A DNA stretch of 53,418 bases from positions 1-53,418 of the forward strand of contig NZ_BMFV01000034.1 in the NCBI RefSeq assembly GCF_014639255.1, written 5' to 3'. The DNA comes from Pullulanibacillus pueri (GTDB lineage Bacteria > Bacillota > Bacilli > Bacillales > Sporolactobacillaceae). The notes beneath the pieces were generated by a model. That model had not been told where the DNA came from and ran no database searches. It worked only from the letters and a program-made list of their open reading frames with translations. The stretch's first letter is position 1. Each line of letters opens with the position of its first letter. The position numbers and the translations under genes were made by a program. Shown here one piece after another: positions 40,278 to 49,282 of the stretch.

Positions 40278-42908
40278 ATGAACAAGCTCGTTTTAATCGA
40301 CGGCAGTGGGATTGCTTACCGTGCGTTTTTTGCCTTGCCACTTTTAAATAACGATAAGGGTGTGTATACCAATGCGGTTTATGGTTTCACGACCATGCTA
40401 CTAAAAATTATTGAAACTGAAAAACCGACACACATGCTCGTCGCTTTTGACGCGGGAAAGACGACTTTCCGTCATAAAACCTTTAAGGAATATAAGGGCA
40501 CCCGTCAAAAGACACCACCTGAGCTTTCTGAACAGCTACCACTTATTCGTGAAATGCTTGATTTAATGGGGATTAAGCGCTATGAGAAAGAACTCTATGA
40601 AGCCGATGATATCATTGGCACGTTATCAAAGGTGGCTCAAAAAGATGGCTGGACGACAAAGGTCGTAACTGGTGATAAGGATCTCTTGCAGCTTGTTGAT
40701 AAAAACATTACTGTCAGTTTAACTCGAAAAGGGATTACTGAAATGGATGATTATGATCCTGAAAAAGTAATGGAACGCTATGAAATCGATCCTATTCGTA
40801 TTATTGATCTTAAAGGCTTCATGGGCGATTCTTCTGACAATATTCCAGGAGTCCCAGGTGTTGGTGAGAAAACGGCGATAAAGTTACTCAAGCAATTTGG
40901 TTCATTGGAAGCCGTCTACGAGGATCTTGAGTCTGTCTCTGGAAAGAAACTGAAAGAAAAACTAGAGGCCAACCATGAGCAAGCGGTATTAAGTAAACAA
41001 TTGGCAACGATAGATGTGCACGCACCGGTAGATATTCAACTTGAGGATTTAGCATTTGAAAGTAATTTTTCTCAAGCATTAGGAGATTTGTTCAAGGAGC
41101 TCGAATTTTCGTCACTTTTGGATCGCATTGGCTTCGAAGCGACCATTGAAGAAGAAACGAGGGATTTTGACATCCATGTTGAGCTCGTCCATGATATCAC
41201 CGAGACTCTGCTGCAAAAAGAAAGTGCGGTGCTTGTTGAAACCTTAGATGAGAATTACCACTACGCTGACATTTTGGGTTTCTCAATCGTGAACGAACAG
41301 GGAAACTATTATGTACCAAAAGAAGTTGCATTAGCTTCAACACTGTTCAAAGATTGGCTAGAGGATGGGACAACCAAGAAGATTGTCTATGATGCTAAAC
41401 GTGACATTGTAGCGATGCGCTGGCATGGTATTCAGCTTAGAGGCATCCATTTTGATATCAATTTAGCTTCTTACCTCATTGATCCCTCGGAATCGAATCA
41501 TGATTTAGCAGCGATTGCTAAACGTCGCAAGATTCATTACGTTTACTCTGATGAGGCTTTTTACGGAAAAGGGGCAAAGCAACACATTCCTGAAGAGGAG
41601 AAGCTTGCAGATCATTTGGTGAGAAAGGCTCATGCGATGTTAGAGCTTGAACCTCTCCTTTCTGAAGAATTACAGACTAACCATCAATCCAGCCTCTTCT
41701 TTGAGCTCGAAATGCCGTTAGCAAAAGTGCTTGCTGAAATGGAGATTAAAGGCGTTGCCATTAATGAACAAACGTTAAAAGATATGGGCATTGAATTAAA
41801 TGAAAAACTAGAGCGCCTTGAAAAAGATATACATCAGCTGGCGGGCGTTGCATTTAACATTAATTCACCGAAGCAGCTTGGGGAAATCCTTTTTGAAAAA
41901 CTCAATCTCCCTGTGATCAAGAAGACGAAGACGGGGTACTCAACTTCAGCAGATGTTCTTGAAAAGCTTCAAGGCAGTCATGACATCATTGACCACATTT
42001 TAGAGTACCGTCAGTTAGGAAAGTTGAATTCGACTTATATTGAGGGATTATTGAAGGTCATCCATCCAAAAACCAATAAGATTCATACTTTATACAGACA
42101 AGCACTCACACAAACAGGGCGACTGAGTTCTACTGACCCTAACCTACAAAACATCCCTATTCGTTTAGAAGAAGGGAGAAAAATAAGAAAAGCCTTTGTT
42201 CCTTCTAAAAAAGAGTGGATCATGTTTGCAGCCGATTATTCACAAATTGAGTTAAGGGTTCTTGCGCATATTGCTAATGATGAAAATCTTATTAAGGCCT
42301 TTAATGAAGGAATGGATATTCATACTAAGACGGCAATGGATGTCTTTGGGGTAAAAGATGATGAAGTGACCTCATTAATGAGACGCCATGCGAAGGCGGT
42401 TAATTTTGGTATTGTTTATGGGATTAGTGATTATGGTCTATCACAGAGTCTTAATATTACTCGGAAAGAAGCCGCCGCGTTTATTGAGAAGTATTTAGAT
42501 AGTTATCCAGGGGTCAGAAACTATATGACGGATATTGTGCAAAAGGCGAAACACGATGGCTATGTCACGACCTTGTTACACCGTCGTCGTTACTTACCTG
42601 AAATTACGAGTCGTAACTTTAATCGTCGGAGTTTTGCTGAGAGAACCGCGATGAATACACCGATCCAAGGGTCAGCAGCCGATATTATTAAATTAGCGAT
42701 GGTAAATATGGCTCATCGTCTTGAAGAAGAAGAATTGGAAGCTAATATGCTCTTGCAAGTACACGATGAATTGATTTTCGAAGCACCTAAGCATGAAATC
42801 GAAAAGCTGAAGGTGATTGTTCCGGAAGTAATGGAAAGTGCCATTGAATTAAAGGTCCCACTTAAAGTGGAAGCCTCTTATGGCCAAACATGGTATGACG
42901 CTAAGTAG
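40278..42908 (+). CDS. polA: DNA polymerase I
   Basis: Repair and Okazaki-fragment polymerase, 876 aa. The N-terminal 5' nuclease (about 1-290) has LIDGSGIAYRAFF and EADDIIGTLS. A degenerate 3'-5' exonuclease domain (about 300-465) has lost the DxE metal site: VETLDENYH stands where FDTET is expected, as in other Bacillus Pol I, so no proofreading is likely. The polymerase domain carries DYSQIELR, RRHAKAVNFGIVYG and VHDELIFE. ATG 40278 is chosen because GAGGAG (40265-40270) precedes it; an in-frame TTG at 40263 overlaps it. First gene of polA-mutM-coaE. Confidence 0.95.
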   Translation: MNKLVLIDGSGIAYRAFFALPLLNNDKGVYTNAVYGFTTMLLKIIETEKPTHMLVAFDAGKTTFRHKTFKEYKGTRQKTPPELSEQLPLIREMLDLMGIKRYEKELYEADDIIGTLSKVAQKDGWTTKVVTGDKDLLQLVDKNITVSLTRKGITEMDDYDPEKVMERYEIDPIRIIDLKGFMGDSSDNIPGVPGVGEKTAIKLLKQFGSLEAVYEDLESVSGKKLKEKLEANHEQAVLSKQLATIDVHAPVDIQLEDLAFESNFSQALGDLFKELEFSSLLDRIGFEATIEEETRDFDIHVELVHDITETLLQKESAVLVETLDENYHYADILGFSIVNEQGNYYVPKEVALASTLFKDWLEDGTTKKIVYDAKRDIVAMRWHGIQLRGIHFDINLASYLIDPSESNHDLAAIAKRRKIHYVYSDEAFYGKGAKQHIPEEEKLADHLVRKAHAMLELEPLLSEELQTNHQSSLFFELEMPLAKVLAEMEIKGVAINEQTLKDMGIELNEKLERLEKDIHQLAGVAFNINSPKQLGEILFEKLNLPVIKKTKTGYSTSADVLEKLQGSHDIIDHILEYRQLGKLNSTYIEGLLKVIHPKTNKIHTLYRQALTQTGRLSSTDPNLQNIPIRLEEGRKIRKAFVPSKKEWIMFAADYSQIELRVLAHIANDENLIKAFNEGMDIHTKTAMDVFGVKDDEVTSLMRRHAKAVNFGIVYGISDYGLSQSLNITRKEAAAFIEKYLDSYPGVRNYMTDIVQKAKHDGYVTTLLHRRRYLPEITSRNFNRRSFAERTAMNTPIQGSAADIIKLAMVNMAHRLEEEELEANMLLQVHDELIFEAPKHEIEKLKVIVPEVMESAIELKVPLKVEASYGQTWYDAK

Positions 42909-42932
42909 TAATAGAGTAAAGAAGGGATTTAC

Positions 42933-43769
42933 ATGCCAGAGTTACCAGAAGTCGAAACCGTTAAGGAAACACTCAAACATCTTATTATAGGAAAAACCAT
43001 TCAGGATGTGACGATCCGTTGGCCAAAGATCATTAAAGAGCCCGATGATGGTGAGGTATTCACCACATTGCTTCGTGGAGAGACGTTTCAGACCATTGAA
43101 AGGCGCGGGAAATTTATTCGCTTTATTCTTGATCATTATGTGCTCGTCTCGCATTTGCGAATGGAGGGGAAATACTCTTTAGAGGAAGCCACGGCGGTGC
43201 CGGATAAGCATACACATGTTATTTTTCATTTTACGGATGGAACCCAACTTTTTTATAAGGATGTTCGTAAATTTGGTACGATGCATCTCTTTCTCAAAGG
43301 GGAAGAATGGCATCGTCCACCGCTATTAGATCTTGGACCGGAGCCATTAGATGAGGCTTTTACCGAAGAAGTATTAAAACAAGCTTTTTCTAAAACCGAA
43401 CGAATGGTCAAGGCTGTTTTACTGGATCAAAAGGTGTTAGTGGGTTTAGGGAATATCTATGTAGATGAAGCTTTGTTTCGTGCCGGCATTCACCCCACGA
43501 CAAAAGCCAAAACCTTAACACAACAACAAATCAAGACTCTTGTTGAGAGTATCCGAGCCACCTTATCTGAGGCGGTGAAAATGGGGGGGAGCTCTGTAAG
43601 AACTTATCTGAATGGTCAGGGGCGAATGGGCATGTTTCAGCAAAAGCTTTATGTCTATGATCGAGCCGGAGAGCCTTGTAAAAAATGTGGCACACCGATT
43701 GAGAAGATCAAAGCAGCCGGGCGAGGCACTCACTTTTGTCCGTCGTGTCAAGTGGAGGTAAGGGTATGA
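42933..43769 (+). CDS. mutM: Formamidopyrimidine-DNA glycosylase
   Basis: Base-excision repair glycosylase/AP lyase for 8-oxoguanine and formamidopyrimidines. After Met removal, Pro1-Glu2 in PELPEVETV are the catalytic residues; Lys near 60 in ERRGKFI is the third. The helix-two-turn-helix holds LGNIYVDEALFRAGIHP near 170. The C-terminal zinc finger is CKKCGTPIEKIKAAGRGTHF then CPSC. The length of 278 aa is normal. It lies 24 nt after polA, and its stop overlaps the coaE start as ATGA. Confidence 0.95.
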   Translation: MPELPEVETVKETLKHLIIGKTIQDVTIRWPKIIKEPDDGEVFTTLLRGETFQTIERRGKFIRFILDHYVLVSHLRMEGKYSLEEATAVPDKHTHVIFHFTDGTQLFYKDVRKFGTMHLFLKGEEWHRPPLLDLGPEPLDEAFTEEVLKQAFSKTERMVKAVLLDQKVLVGLGNIYVDEALFRAGIHPTTKAKTLTQQQIKTLVESIRATLSEAVKMGGSSVRTYLNGQGRMGMFQQKLYVYDRAGEPCKKCGTPIEKIKAAGRGTHFCPSCQVEVRV

Positions 43770-44359
43770 GGATTGGCCTTACAGGGGGCATCGCCAGTGG
43801 GAAAAGCACGGTATCTAGAATGATTCGTGATCGCCAAATTCCGGTTGTTGATGCTGATATTGCAGCAAGAAGAGTTGTTGAGCCAGGACAACCCGCACTT
43901 CAGCACATTGTTAAGACCTTTGGAGAGGAGATTTTAACCCCAGAAGGGACCCTCAATCGTAAAGTCCTTGGACAACGGATATTTTCTAATGAAGAGGAGC
44001 GACTCCAACTGAATGCGATTGTTCATCCAGCTGTACGTCGCTATATGCTGGAACAGGTGCAGGCTTATGAGGAGCAGGGTCACGCGACGGTTGTTCTCGA
44101 TATTCCATTATTATTTGAAAGTAAACTCACCGATTGGGTACAAAAAGTTCTGGTTGTCTACGTTCCTGATTCTATACAGCTTGATCGATTAATGAAGCGA
44201 GATCACTTAACAAAGGAAGAAGCAGAGCAACGTATTCATGCACAATTGTCTCTTGAAAAAAAGAGAGACAAAGCGGACGCTTGGATTGACAATAGCCACA
44301 CGATAGCGGAAACTGAGAAGCAGCTTGATGCGATTCTTCACCAGTGGATAAAGGCTTAA
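43766..44359 (+). CDS. coaE: Dephospho-CoA kinase
   Basis: Last step of coenzyme A synthesis: phosphorylates the 3'-OH of dephospho-CoA. The Walker A motif GLTGGIASGKSTV lies at residues 4-16, DADIAARRVV near 32-41, and VLDIPLLFES near 110. The ATG at 43766 overlaps the mutM TGA, and AAGTGGAGGTAAGG lies just upstream. The 197-aa product equals the B. subtilis length, so the longer in-frame alternative at 43736 is rejected. In B. subtilis ytaF, gapB and speD lie around here; none is visible. Confidence 0.95.
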   Translation: MRIGLTGGIASGKSTVSRMIRDRQIPVVDADIAARRVVEPGQPALQHIVKTFGEEILTPEGTLNRKVLGQRIFSNEEERLQLNAIVHPAVRRYMLEQVQAYEEQGHATVVLDIPLLFESKLTDWVQKVLVVYVPDSIQLDRLMKRDHLTKEEAEQRIHAQLSLEKKRDKADAWIDNSHTIAETEKQLDAILHQWIKA

Positions 44360-44409
44360 ACCTTTGACCTATCGCCAGCTTCTGAAAAAGTGAATTTCAT
44401 CAATTACCA

Positions 44410-44438
44410 TTGCAATGTCAGGGCAAAACAATTATACT
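44410..44438 (+). promoter_or_regulatory. Sigma-A promoter in the coaE-nrdR gap
   Basis: TTGCAA (44410-44415), a 17-nt spacer and TATACT (44433-44438). Each box differs from consensus by one base. Confidence 0.65.
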
Positions 44439-44444
44439 AAACAT

Positions 44445-44642
44445 CGTTGACCCATCATCTTTAAAGGTCGCTTAACCCTTATATGGGGCGCGCCTTACAG
44501 GTGATTAAACTTGTGATAGGTCACCTTTCATGGTAAGAGGAAAGTTCCTTTTATATGAGGGTTATTTCTACTGAAATATTGGAAGACATGTTATTATAGA
44601 ATAATGGATGAGTAAAGGAGACGCGACTGGCGTTTCCTTTTA
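44445..44642 (+). ncRNA. Candidate small RNA (~195 nt), unassigned
   Basis: The span runs from the predicted start of the promoter above to the terminator. It contains AGGTGA/TCACCT (about 44499-44526) and AGGAA/TTCCT (about 44538-44549) hairpins. The only notable frame is 14 codons, starting at ATG 44555 and ending just before the terminator. No family is recognised. Existence of the transcript is inferred from promoter and terminator only. Confidence 0.4.
44613..44641 (+). terminator. Intrinsic terminator in the coaE-nrdR gap
   Basis: An 11-bp stem AAAGGAGACGC/GCGTTTCCTTT (one G.T pair) has a 5-nt loop and a T-rich 3' side. Confidence 0.8.
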
Positions 44643-44664
44643 TAACGTTGCAGAAGACATTATA

Positions 44665-44782
44665 AGTGCAACTTTGACTTTCATCCAGAAGGCATGTCGA
44701 CACCTTTAATGTGTGAAAGCGTAGCTTGAACATCAGGCTGTGCTCTACGAAACGGTGAAGTATACACCAAGTTTTCTAAAAC
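44665..44782 (+). repeat. 118-bp dispersed repeat, copy B
   Basis: It starts AGTGCAACTTTGACTT and ends CCAAGTTTTCTAAAAC, the same length and order as copy A at 32580-32697. The central hairpin AGCTTGA-ACA-TCAGGCT keeps its pairing by a T.G wobble where copy A has C.G, which suggests the fold is conserved. The two outer arms are more diverged than the core. Confidence 0.75.
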
Positions 44783-44919
44783 TTTTTAAATAAAAACTTA
44801 TATAGACGGCTCTCTGTAAGAGAACGCATTCAAATATTTTGCTTTTCAGATAAAAAGACTTGTGAATCCCTGCTCTTTTCATTAAACTTAGAGTAGTATG
44901 AATAGAGGCGGTGGAGCAC

Positions 44920-45309
44920 ATGGGAATGTTTTCTAAAATATCAGCTTTTTTAAATAGTCATGTTGAAACTTCAGAAAGAAACGAAGATGAATCCCTTCGA
45001 ACCCATTATTATAAAACGACAAAAGATAAAATGATGAATGCTATTTCAGAATGGGTGACAAAGGACCAAAGATTCTCTTTATTAGATGAATCGAAGGAAC
45101 GTGGAGAGCTTTCTGTTAATGTTGTTAAAGGCAAGAAAGGCTTTCTAGTTATTACTGTTACAAGTGTTCGACCCTTTAGAACTGGCGTGGACTTCTCTTT
45201 TACAGTTGAAAAAGGTGTCAATTTTGGATATGGTCAGAAATTAATTCGACAATTTTATGCCAATCTTGATAAAGAGCATACTTTTGTAGGCATTGGCGGC
45301 AGTGAATAA
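44920..45309 (+). CDS. Conserved-looking small cytosolic protein (unassigned)
   Basis: A 129-aa soluble protein that I cannot assign to a named family. It has an N-terminal helix MGMFSKISAFLNSHVETSE, a charged stretch, then beta-rich segments ELSVNVVKGKKGFLVITVTS and GVDFSFTVEKGVNFGYGQKL. There is no signal or membrane helix. ATG 44920 and ATG 44926 are both possible; GTGGAG (44911-44916) sits 9 nt before the latter. It lies alone just upstream of nrdR. Codon use looks normal, so it is likely a real resident gene. Confidence 0.65.
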   Translation: MGMFSKISAFLNSHVETSERNEDESLRTHYYKTTKDKMMNAISEWVTKDQRFSLLDESKERGELSVNVVKGKKGFLVITVTSVRPFRTGVDFSFTVEKGVNFGYGQKLIRQFYANLDKEHTFVGIGGSE

Positions 45310-45373
45310 TTTTTTAAATCTATTTATTTATCTATCTCTCTATTGATAGAAATTCTAAGGTAGGTGTCTAAAC

Positions 45374-45841
45374 ATGCGCTGTCCGAATTGCCAGCATAAC
45401 GGAACCCGAGTGTTAGACTCAAGACCTGTAGAAGATGGACGTTCTATTAGACGAAGAAGAGAATGTGAATCTTGTCATTTCAGGTTTACCACGTTTGAGA
45501 CAGTTGAGGAAATTCCATTGATTGTCGTTAAGAAAGGTGATAATCGAGAAACCTTTAATCGTGAAAAAATCCTTAGAGGGCTCATTAAAGCGTGTGAAAA
45601 ACGCCCGGTTCCTCTTGAAAAGCTAGAAGAACTTGTGAGAAAAGTCGAGACCGAATTAAGAGGGCGAGGGGTGTCTGAAGTCAATAGCAAAGAAGTCGGT
45701 GAATTAGTCATGGACGAGCTTGCTAAGGTGGATGATGTTGCCTACGTTCGCTTTGCTTCTGTTTATCGTCAATTCAAGGATATTAACGTCTTTATTCATG
45801 AGCTTAAGGACTTATTAAACAAAGCAAAAGCAGAGGAATAA
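45374..45841 (+). CDS. nrdR: Transcriptional repressor NrdR
   Basis: Zinc- and nucleotide-binding repressor of ribonucleotide reductase genes. The N-terminal zinc ribbon uses Cys3, Cys6, Cys31 and Cys34. An ATP-cone domain follows (about 49-139) and starts VVKKGDNRETFNREKI, sensing ATP/dATP. The length of 155 aa is standard. It starts the nrdR-dnaB-dnaI group, with about 40 nt to dnaB. No NrdR box was identified in this window. Confidence 0.95.
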   Translation: MRCPNCQHNGTRVLDSRPVEDGRSIRRRRECESCHFRFTTFETVEEIPLIVVKKGDNRETFNREKILRGLIKACEKRPVPLEKLEELVRKVETELRGRGVSEVNSKEVGELVMDELAKVDDVAYVRFASVYRQFKDINVFIHELKDLLNKAKAEE

Positions 45842-45879
45842 ATGTCTTTTCCGAGATGTACCCAAAAGGAGGAATTAAG

Positions 45880-47238
45880 GTGCAGGCCCATTGGAAAGAG
45901 CTGCTTCCGGTAGATCGATATACAGTGCGTCTTGGTGCCGTTATCCAATCCTTTGATTTAAAGATTATTAACTTTTTATATCAACCTCTTATTGGTCCAT
46001 CGGCATGTCAACTCTATATGTCCCTTCAATTGGAAGCTCAAGGTCCTACCACTGACTTTACCCACCATCATTTAATGGTCAGAACAAATTGCTCGCTACA
46101 GAGCTTATTTAAAGATAGAAAGCTTCTTGAAGCCGTCGGTTTACTTAAGGTCTACAAAAGCAAAGAGGGCACGGTCACACATTTTATTTATGACTTAGTG
46201 GCCCCTCTTTCACCTGCTCAATTTTTTACAGATGGCTTATTAAATATTTTTTTATACAATCGTGTGGGACAGCAAGAATATGCGAGGCTTAAGGATTGGT
46301 TTAAACTCAAGGAACTTCCAGACCATTATGATGAGGTGACGGTGAGCTTTAGTGATGTGTTTACGTCAGTGAATCCCTCAGAGTTAGTCCAACATCATGA
46401 CCCTGCCTCTATGGAGATAGCAGTAAAAGAATTTGAGGACAAGCACGGGGAACCACGATTAACAATAGATTTTGATTTCGATCAGCTTTATAGAAAATTG
46501 TCGGATGTGATTATTTCACGGGAGGCTTTCACAGCTGAAATAAAAGAGGCGATTACGAAGCTCGCCTTTGTCTACAAAATGGGTCCTGAGCAAATGGGCC
46601 AGATTATTCAGCGGGCCTTTTTGCATACCGGTGAAATCGATATAGAGCAGTTGAGGAAAGAAGTTAGAAATTATTATCAAATAGAAAATGGAGAACAGTT
46701 GCCGGCGCTGAGTTTTCGCACTCAACCAGAACCTTTGAAAGAATTTTCGTCGACCCCCCCCAAGGACGATTATGAGCATCTCATTCAGTGGTTTGAATCA
46801 ATATCGCCCTATGAATTACTGGAAACCGTTGGGGGTGGACAACCTGCTGCACCTGACCTTAAAATAGTAGAGGAAGTTCTTTTTGATCAAAAACTTAATC
46901 CTGGCGTTGTGAATGTGTTATTGGATTATGTGATGCGGACAAATGATTATCGGCTGATCAAAGGCTATGTGACTAAAATTGCTGCTCAATGGGGTCGGAA
47001 AAAGGTAAAAACAGTCAGAGAAGCGATGGAACTGGCGAAATCTGAACACAAGCAATATCAGAAATGGACAGAGGAGAAAACGAAGCGGCCAACCCAGCGT
47101 AGTAATACGCGTCGAGCAAAACTTCCAAAATGGATGGAAGAGGGAAAGCAAGCGAAGTCTGAAGGTCAATCTGCTCCTGATGATAAGACTCTTGCTGAAA
47201 GAAAGCAGCGTTTAGAAGAGTATTTAAATAATTTATAG
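45880..47238 (+). CDS. dnaB: Replication initiation and membrane attachment protein DnaB
   Basis: Firmicute DnaB (not the helicase) works with DnaD and DnaI to load the replicative helicase at oriC and at restart sites. The 452-aa protein has an N-terminal DDBH1 winged-helix region (LPVDRYTVRLGAVIQSFDLK onwards, LYQPLIGPSACQLYMSL-like) and a C-terminal DDBH2 region near 350-400 with a basic tail. GTG 45880 is chosen because GGAGG (45868-45872) is 7 nt upstream; the ATG at 45856 precedes that Shine-Dalgarno. It is immediately followed by dnaI. Confidence 0.93.
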   Translation: MQAHWKELLPVDRYTVRLGAVIQSFDLKIINFLYQPLIGPSACQLYMSLQLEAQGPTTDFTHHHLMVRTNCSLQSLFKDRKLLEAVGLLKVYKSKEGTVTHFIYDLVAPLSPAQFFTDGLLNIFLYNRVGQQEYARLKDWFKLKELPDHYDEVTVSFSDVFTSVNPSELVQHHDPASMEIAVKEFEDKHGEPRLTIDFDFDQLYRKLSDVIISREAFTAEIKEAITKLAFVYKMGPEQMGQIIQRAFLHTGEIDIEQLRKEVRNYYQIENGEQLPALSFRTQPEPLKEFSSTPPKDDYEHLIQWFESISPYELLETVGGGQPAAPDLKIVEEVLFDQKLNPGVVNVLLDYVMRTNDYRLIKGYVTKIAAQWGRKKVKTVREAMELAKSEHKQYQKWTEEKTKRPTQRSNTRRAKLPKWMEEGKQAKSEGQSAPDDKTLAERKQRLEEYLNNL

Positions 47239-47250
47239 GTGGTGTCAGGT

Positions 47251-48192
47251 GTGCAATCAATCCAGTCGACACTACGGCGACTCTCAGGTTCTCAGTCTTT
47301 TGCAGAAAGGAATCAGAAACTGTTAGAAGCCCTTAAAAAAAATGATAGAGTGGTAGACTTTCTTGAAGAACATCCCAATCTTTCTGATGATATTCTATTA
47401 AAAAATCTTCCGAAACTCTATGAGTATATAGAGGGGCAAAAGCATTGTGACCATTGTCCGGGCCTTGCTCATTGTCAAAATGTCCTTAAAGGGCATCAAC
47501 CCAACTTAATGGTTGATAAAGGATCCCTTGGGATTACCTATGAGCCCTGTCACTTAAAGATAGAGTTGGAGAATACACGCCGACAAGCCTCACTCATCAA
47601 AAGTATGTATGTGCCGAAAGAAGTCTTATCTGTGACATTTAAAACGATAGATAAAGCTGATGTTGGACGTTTCGATGCTCTTGAAGCTGCAGGGAGGTTC
47701 GTCGAACAATATAGTCGAGACCCTAAGGCGACAAAAGGACTTTACTTACATGGGAAATTTGGGGTCGGGAAGACCTATATTATGGGCGCCATCATGAATG
47801 CTCTCGCCGAACAAAAAGGTGTAAGTTCGCTCATGGTGTATACTCCCGACTTTTTCCGGGAATTAAAAAATTCCATTCAAGATAATACGCTGAATGAGAA
47901 AATAGACTATATTCAAAGAGTCCCTGTTCTTATCTTAGATGATATTGGAGCAGAAACATTAACTCCTTGGATCCGTGATGAAGTCTTAGGGAGTCTTTTA
48001 CAATATCGAATGATGGACAATCTCCCAACCTTATATACATCGAATTATGATCTTGATGAACTTGAAGATCATCTCTCCTACTCCAATAAGAGCGGGATAG
48101 AGGAATTGAAAGCCAAACGTTTAATGGAGCGGATTCGGCATTATACGACGGCCGTTGCTGTTACTGGAGAAAATAGGCGAAGCCAACATTAG
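47251..48192 (+). CDS. dnaI: Helicase loader DnaI
   Basis: AAA+ ATPase that loads the DnaC helicase. A Cys/His zinc-binding module HCDHCPGLAHC lies near 68-78. The ATPase has Walker A HGKFGVGKTY near 170 and Walker B LILDDIGAE near 229, and ends with the arginine-finger region near RLMERIRHYT. GTG 47251 gives 313 aa, matching B. subtilis (311). GGTGGTG (47238-47244) lies about 6 nt upstream, while the GTGs at 47239 and 47242 fall inside it. The dnaB stop is 12 nt away. Confidence 0.93.
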   Translation: MQSIQSTLRRLSGSQSFAERNQKLLEALKKNDRVVDFLEEHPNLSDDILLKNLPKLYEYIEGQKHCDHCPGLAHCQNVLKGHQPNLMVDKGSLGITYEPCHLKIELENTRRQASLIKSMYVPKEVLSVTFKTIDKADVGRFDALEAAGRFVEQYSRDPKATKGLYLHGKFGVGKTYIMGAIMNALAEQKGVSSLMVYTPDFFRELKNSIQDNTLNEKIDYIQRVPVLILDDIGAETLTPWIRDEVLGSLLQYRMMDNLPTLYTSNYDLDELEDHLSYSNKSGIEELKAKRLMERIRHYTTAVAVTGENRRSQH

Positions 48193-48205
48193 ACGTTTAA
48201 TAATC

Positions 48206-48235
48206 GGGAGCGAATGAGTGTTCGCTTCCTTTTTT
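48206..48235 (+). terminator. Intrinsic terminator of nrdR-dnaBI
   Basis: GGGAGCGAA/TTCGCTTCC (one G.T pair), a 6-nt loop and a T-run. Confidence 0.85.
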
Positions 48236-48298
48236 ATTGTCATTTTTTTTGGACAGGACCCATATAGTTTTACAAAAGGGTAGAAGGAGGGGCACTGT

Positions 48299-49138
48299 TT
48301 GATTTTAATGACATTAAATACTCGGCATGAAGCCGTGTCTTTACATAATTACCTCACACAACGGTTTACTCATTCCATTGAGAGTACTTTAAATGAAAAT
48401 ACACTCGAGATAAGTTTTGCTGGGGGGATGACTGAGCAGCTTAAGGATGCATTGACTGACGCTTTGGCCGATTACATGATTGAGTTTTATGAAGAACAAT
48501 GGTTAATACATATTTTAAAGCATACCTTCTATTTTACTGATGAAGGGGATCAAGAAGATATTTTAAACATTGTTCGTGCTATATTTGACGGTGAAAAACA
48601 AGAATTGCCAAAGGTGGATACATTACCTTCACGATATCAAATGATGCGAGAAGCCATTAGGGGGTTATTCCTAGAACATTCTTCTTTCAGTTTTCAATCG
48701 CTGGAGACCTTTCGGCTGAATGATTATTTTGAATGTTTGACTGAAACGGTTGAACTGGCCATTGATGAATTTAAATTACAACAAGAGTATGGTGCTTTCG
48801 TAGACAAACTTCGCCGAATTGTTAAAGCATATCGACCCCTTCATCATACGATTTACGCCGTGGATAAAGACTCGTATGTCTTATACGATGAGCATTATCG
48901 CATCATTGATGATCCTGGAGCGGTTCGCTCATTTTATCCTTTGTTAAAGCAATGGGGGATTGAAGCCGAACCATCTTTACTTTTAACATTAATCGGGTTA
49001 GCGCCGGTGAATATTTATATTTTTACTGATCGTATTGAGGATAGTATGATGTATACCTTACAAAAAGTCTTTGAAGAGCGTGTCCATTTTTTCCCGATTA
49101 AAGAAGCTGAAAAATTAGGTTTGCTTTTTACAGGCTGA
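48299..49138 (+). CDS. ytxC: Sporulation protein YtxC
   Basis: A 279-aa protein of the YtxC family, found between dnaI and thrS in spore-forming Bacilli. It has no signal or membrane helix. Recognisable regions are ALADYMIEFYEEQWL near 60-74, SRYQMMREAIRGLFLEHSSF near 107 and the C-terminal LIGLAPVNIYIFTDRIED near 236. TTG 48299 is chosen because AAGGAGG (48284-48290) is 8 nt upstream; the next ATG at 48308 is too far. Function in sporulation is unknown. Confidence 0.87.
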   Translation: MILMTLNTRHEAVSLHNYLTQRFTHSIESTLNENTLEISFAGGMTEQLKDALTDALADYMIEFYEEQWLIHILKHTFYFTDEGDQEDILNIVRAIFDGEKQELPKVDTLPSRYQMMREAIRGLFLEHSSFSFQSLETFRLNDYFECLTETVELAIDEFKLQQEYGAFVDKLRRIVKAYRPLHHTIYAVDKDSYVLYDEHYRIIDDPGAVRSFYPLLKQWGIEAEPSLLLTLIGLAPVNIYIFTDRIEDSMMYTLQKVFEERVHFFPIKEAEKLGLLFTG

Positions 49139-49282
49139 AAAGTTATAATACCTAACATAACGTGCAGCTTATCCCGTGGTAGGGTCTTTCATCGCCATTG
49201 GACGAGTTGAACACATCGGACCTTTATGGGCTCCCCACAAGAATAGGGGGCTTAATGCTTGTTAAGGTAGACAAATGAATCG

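Larger units (their letters stand above)
44360..44919. other. Intergenic region after coaE with candidate small RNA and repeat
   Basis: About 560 bases without a recognisable protein gene. It holds a good sigma-A promoter (44410-44438), a strong intrinsic terminator (44613-44640) and the 118-bp repeat copy B (44665-44782). In B. subtilis this place carries gapB and speD. Confidence 0.6.
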
